From assembly GCA_039881145.1 (NCBI GenBank), contig JAYKKI010000016.1, positions 14,390,501 to 14,454,500 of the forward strand: 64,000 nucleotides of DNA. Reading direction: 5' to 3'. Of the stretch, positions 60,850-64,000 are shown piece after piece. Position 1 is the first letter of the stretch. Each line of letters opens with the position of its first letter. The notes beneath the pieces were generated by a model. That model searched no databases. It was given only the letters and a program-made list of their open reading frames with translations, and was not told the origin of the DNA. The stretch is from Druceiella hillmani. Taxonomy: Eukaryota; Arthropoda; Insecta; Lepidoptera; Hepialidae. The position numbers were made by a program, and so were the translations under genes.

Positions 60850-61062
60850 TTGAATGAAACTACGTGATGTAGTATTATTTCTACTTTCTTTAAGTTCTTT
60901 ACCACGACCTAGGTTTGCTAATAGCCCACCTGAAGATGTTGTAATACAATGAAACCTATGTCTTGGTAAAGAATTTAAAGAAAGTAGAAATAAAACTGCA
61001 TCACGTAGTTTCGTTTAATTGTGAATAATGAATTTTTACAAAATTTACGCCAATTATATTCG
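60850..61062. mobile_element. Foldback family copy, left arm internally deleted
   Basis: Left arm: GAAACTACGTGATGTAGTAT, TTCTACTTTCTTTAAGTTCT, CCACGACCTAGGTTT, at which point it jumps to the loop word GCTAATAGCCC. Right arm: CACCTGAAGATGTTGTAATA, AAAGAATTTAAAGAAAGTAG, CTGCATCACGTAGTTTC, then AATTGTGAATAATGAATTTT and ACAAAATTTACGCCAATTAT. The left arm 60,856-60,900 pairs with 60,968-61,012. This copy supplies the outer right end, ending with the ATATTC terminus also seen at 19,087. Confidence 0.8.
60926..60968 (+). ncRNA. Decayed hammerhead-like motif, foldback family
   Basis: CUGAAGA (60,930-60,936), the extra U, stem II GUUGU-AAU-ACAAU (now a G-U pair next to the core) and GAAA are kept. 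Stem III reads CCUAUG and the stem I partner reads UUGG instead of GUGG, so both of those helices are weakened. The upstream strand CCCAC gives a fourth possible stem I pair in a repaired version of the family. This copy is probably inactive. Confidence 0.45.
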
Positions 61063-61539
61063 TTAGAATATTTACACCGTGAGAAAAATTTATTAACACA
61101 TTTTATGTCACTTAAAACATAATTTGATCGAGGAATTGGTTAGTTTTATGTTTAGAATTGCAAATATGAAACTAAGGTAATAAAATATGGAGAAAAGTCA
61201 TTTATTATTTTGGAACGCAGTAAAGTGTTTGACAAATTTGAATCATTAAATTTAAGGAAAGTTGATAGTAACCCAACGCCTACCACACTGATTTCATAAT
61301 TATTTCATAATTTTTATGAGAAATACTCTATACATCCCAAATATCATGATGTTAGAATTATTACAAGTGATCTAAAGATTTTGACGACCAATGAGTCAGT
61401 GAGTGTCAAATTTAAGTATTTTCTTTGGTGTGTATCTCAGAAAAAATTTAATATACTGCAAAGAAGTTTGAAATTCTACACCAAGAGAAAAGTACCTAGA
61501 TTTAATTTTACATTTTATGTCAAAATAACAACTGTCCTG
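61063..61539. other. AT-rich sequence, no gene seen
   Basis: Nothing supportable. Confidence 0.5.
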
Positions 61540-61860
61540 CAGGAGGGTCAAAAGTAGCTTGAAACAATTCGTGTAAACAATGCCCGGTGTGGGTGCGATC
61601 GGTTTTTTGAGATTATATCTTGCGCACGCTTAGATTGTTCTTCGTGCTATATGATTTGTATCATTATTTTAAGAGAAATTAAAATATATTTGAAAATAAT
61701 TAAAAGCAGTAATGTGCATTTTAAATATATTAAGGTAAGTGCAATGTATCTTGTGCACAAATAATGCGAAAGGAAAGGGTTAAAGTGCACATTCGATGCG
61801 GGGATATCACAAGCGTATTAGGTCATGATGATACAGTTACGCGAAGCGGTGTAAAGTGTG
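61540..61860. promoter_or_regulatory. Complex, repeat-poor patch (candidate regulatory)
   Basis: GTCCTGCAGGAGGGTC, AATGCCCGGTGTGGGTGCGA, CTTGCGCACGCTTAG and GATGCGGGGATATCAC stand out from the AT-rich surroundings. GTGCACA and GTGCACATT words recur near 61,750-61,795. There is no coding frame with a domain. Confidence 0.25.
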
Positions 61861-63285
61861 ATTGATTTTTCAGCAGCATGTTCAAATTATGATAAATTAC
61901 TTCACCGTATTCTAGAAATATTCAGGTGTGTGTTTTATGTTGCTCCTTTAATTAAATTAGATTTAATTAGAATCCTCCGATATTTGGGAATTCGCATACG
62001 AAACACTACAGTGAATACCGTAATATGCGTCCATTTTGTACATGTTTTGTTCTTTACTACGTACAACTATATCATATTTGAGATTGATGAGAATCTCGGT
62101 TTTTCATATTTTGTTTCGTGTTCAAAAACAGTAACATAAACGAAAGGTATAGTGAAACGTATAACAGAAATTATGAATAACTCTATTTAAAATTAAATAT
62201 TATGGAATAAAATACGATTCCCTGCAACTATGATGCATCCATATTTTTAATTCACTATTACGACCTTCAATCTTTGTAATCCATTTTAATATCGTATTCA
62301 ATTTTGCTTGTTCACGTTTTCAACATTTTACCGCATTAAGTGTCAAAATAATACCAATAAATCTATTTTGTTAACCTATCAGTCTAAACGTTCCAACACT
62401 TCAAACTATTCTAGCGTCCTTTGTTAAGTTTCTCAACCACTTCTCTTTGACATTTAACATTTGTACTGAACTGAGGTCGGATGAGATTCTACAATAGTTT
62501 ACGTGAATACTCCATTGTCTGAGAATGAAGATCGTCAGCTTTCAACTCAAGGTGTTGTCTTTATGTACGAGATGTTCTTGTTTAGACAAAATATTTTACG
62601 TACTTTGAACTACCTCCTTTCAAGTTTCTATTTCAAATTTGATTAAAAGTAGTATTGACTACGTTTTAAGTTTTCATAGTTGGATTAAAGTATAGTGTGG
62701 AAACGGTTATGGCCGAGACAGTAATTGACAAGTACAAATAGACCATTAGACAGCAATTTCTAGTAATATTTAAAATAATATCTATCAAGTTTTATACATG
62801 AATATTAGATGTCTGGGACAATACACATGTATTGTAATAAAATTAGTGGTTTCAGATTATATTATATGAAAAAATGGAACAAGTATTTACCTATTCAGGA
62901 TTATAAATTTGCTTTATATATCTATGCGAAACAGACGGCTCCAACTCCTTTTTGAAATTTGTTATGATTTTTATATATAACTGTAAAAGCAAATTATGGT
63001 TTTGAAAACTGACACCTTTTTATTAAAAAGCAAATTTAATTTTACAAGAAATTGGAGAATAGTAATGGTATGACTTGAAACTTTTTTGGTTTTTCATTGA
63101 ACGAAATTTTGTTTGATAAATGAGAAATTTAGGGTGGATAAGAACTGCTTTGAATGAGGATATAGGGGTATAAGTATAGTGAATGTATCCCCGAAGGCCA
63201 ATGTAGTGATTACCAAGTTGGTAGGTAGATTAACTAATTGTATCACTTTTTACATATTTCTTGATATCAAATCTCTTTTTAATTT
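61861..63285. other. AT-rich sequence, no supported gene
   Basis: A 93-codon frame at 61,858-62,139 begins at an ATT- or GTG-like position, has no domain and looks like chance. I see nothing else. Confidence 0.45.
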
Positions 63286-63289
63286 GATT

Positions 63290-63830
63290 ATGCTTGAAAA
63301 AAGCCACAAAAATTATAAATTTGTAAATTTTGAGAGTTCCGTACCTCAAGGGGAGAAAAGAAACCTTTATAGGATCATTTTGTTGTTTATATGTTTATCT
63401 GTCGAGATACTTTTTTTAGGAACGCGTGGGAATATTAAATACTTAGGTCTATAGTTCCTTACAGCTGCAAAAAATTAGGCTTCTAAGCCAACGTAATAAA
63501 AAATACGGCCATTTATACCACATATTTTGAGATTCGCAAATAAATCCAAACCTATAGGGCACTTCCCGTTGACCTAGAATCATGAAATTTGATAAGAAGC
63601 AAGGTTTCATAGCACAAGTAGAGGAAACGATCCGAAAATCGGTAGTTTTTTGTATATCAAACAAAAAAAATATTTTTTTTAAATATTCACTTGCAAAAAT
63701 ATAGTAGGCAATATATTTTCCTTCCAAAAAATTAAAATTTTGCAAGTTCTTTAATAGTAATATATAAGATGAAGTTTTTATAAATGGCTAAATGTATACT
63801 GATCCTCGTAGTACGAGTTTCACCCGTGCT
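63290..63830 (+). mobile_element. Decayed Lepidoptera-type interspersed element
   Basis: The series GAGTTCCGTACCTCAAGGGG, AACCTTTATAGGATCATTTT, GGAACGCGTGGGAATATTAA, ACTTAGGTCTATAGTTCCTT, TTCTAAGCCAACGTAATAAA, CACTTCCCGTTGACCTAGAA, TCATGAAATTTGATAAGAAG, CATAGCACAAGTAGAGGAAA and CTCGTAGTACGAGTTTCAC follows, in order and spacing, a repeat I know as highly abundant in moths and butterflies (...CGGAACCCTTATAGGATCAC...GTACGGAACCC...GACTCGCACTTGG). The copy is decayed at its right end. Two open frames over it (91 codons plus, 98 codons minus) are chance. The class of the element is uncertain to me. Confidence 0.8.
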
Positions 63831-64000
63831 TGATACTAACATTAATTATTATAGAGACTTCTCAAAATTCTCTCTATAGACAATGCTTTAAAAAATAATA
63901 TGTAATTTCTATTTGGAATCATGTCGCTAAAGTAATGTTTATTTTTTGTTAAAAAATATTTTTAATTCAGGATTTTTTTGAGTTCTGTTAGTGACCAACT
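63831..64000. other. AT-rich sequence to window end
   Basis: Nothing supportable. Confidence 0.5.

Noticed and set aside
63179..63745. Frames of 91 (+) and 98 (-) codons
   Set aside because: Both run through the Lepidoptera-type interspersed element, which is noncoding here.

Overview
This window is a gene-poor, strongly AT-rich stretch of an animal nuclear genome, most likely an insect of the order Lepidoptera. The taxonomic call rests on repeats. At about 63.3-63.8 kb there is a decayed copy of an interspersed element that I recall as very common in moths and butterflies; it contains phrases such as GTTCCGTACCTCAA, AAGCCAACGTAATA and CTTCCCGTTGACC. At 34.5 and 41.4-41.8 kb there are decayed non-autonomous elements with the familiar ACTAGCT...CGACTTTGTTCGCGTG terminus. 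None of this could be searched, so the order-level call is from memory. I find no intact protein-coding gene. The open frames of 60-125 codons behave like chance frames in AT-rich DNA, and many run through (TA)n microsatellites. The window is either an intergenic desert or part of a very long intron.

The most interesting content is a foldback repeat family seen at 17.9-18.1, 18.83-19.09, 27.15-27.30 and 60.85-61.06 kb. Its inverted arms carry a motif that fits the core of a type I hammerhead ribozyme: CUGAAGA, a stem II hairpin, GAAA, a short self-complementary stem III (CCUAGG), a GUC cleavage triplet, and a stem I CAC/GUG pairing. There is one extra U between A9 and stem II. The best copy (18,941-18,984) keeps the whole core; the other copies are decayed. 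The two copies at 17.9 and 19.09 kb end in a perfect 31-bp inverted repeat and may bound one 1.2 kb element.

Layout. 0-5.7 kb: AT-rich, short tandem duplications. 5.9-8.3 kb: two minus-strand stretches that look like decayed coding sequence of unknown identity. 8.4-13.9 kb: a 4.6 kb segment between two inverted copies of a repeat of about 450 bp. 14-17.9 kb: nothing clear. 17.9-19.1 kb: the foldback/hammerhead elements. 19.1-25.6 kb: small hairpins, one weak exon-like island, a degenerate tandem pair. 25.7-26.3 kb: a 307-bp tandem duplication. 27.1-28.6 kb: a foldback arm, a (TA)n(TG)n microsatellite and a 0.66 kb terminal-inverted-repeat element. 29.9-33.6 kb: two GC-raised islands. 33.8-35 kb: direct repeats around a retroelement tail. 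39.5 kb: a CpG-containing island. 41.4-42.7 kb: decayed retroelements. 44.6-45.4 kb: an RTE-type reverse transcriptase fossil. 45.8-51.9 kb: several GC-raised, repeat-poor islands that may be regulatory. 52.4-53.7 kb: a decayed satellite array with a 165-171 bp unit. 54.4-55.2 kb: another island and a second copy of the 28 kb element's end. 58.0 kb: a tRNA-derived SINE. 60.9 kb: a foldback copy. 63.3 kb: the Lepidoptera-type element.

There is no set of cooperating genes here. What can be read is repeat biology, plus a series of short islands that could be enhancers of a distant or surrounding gene.
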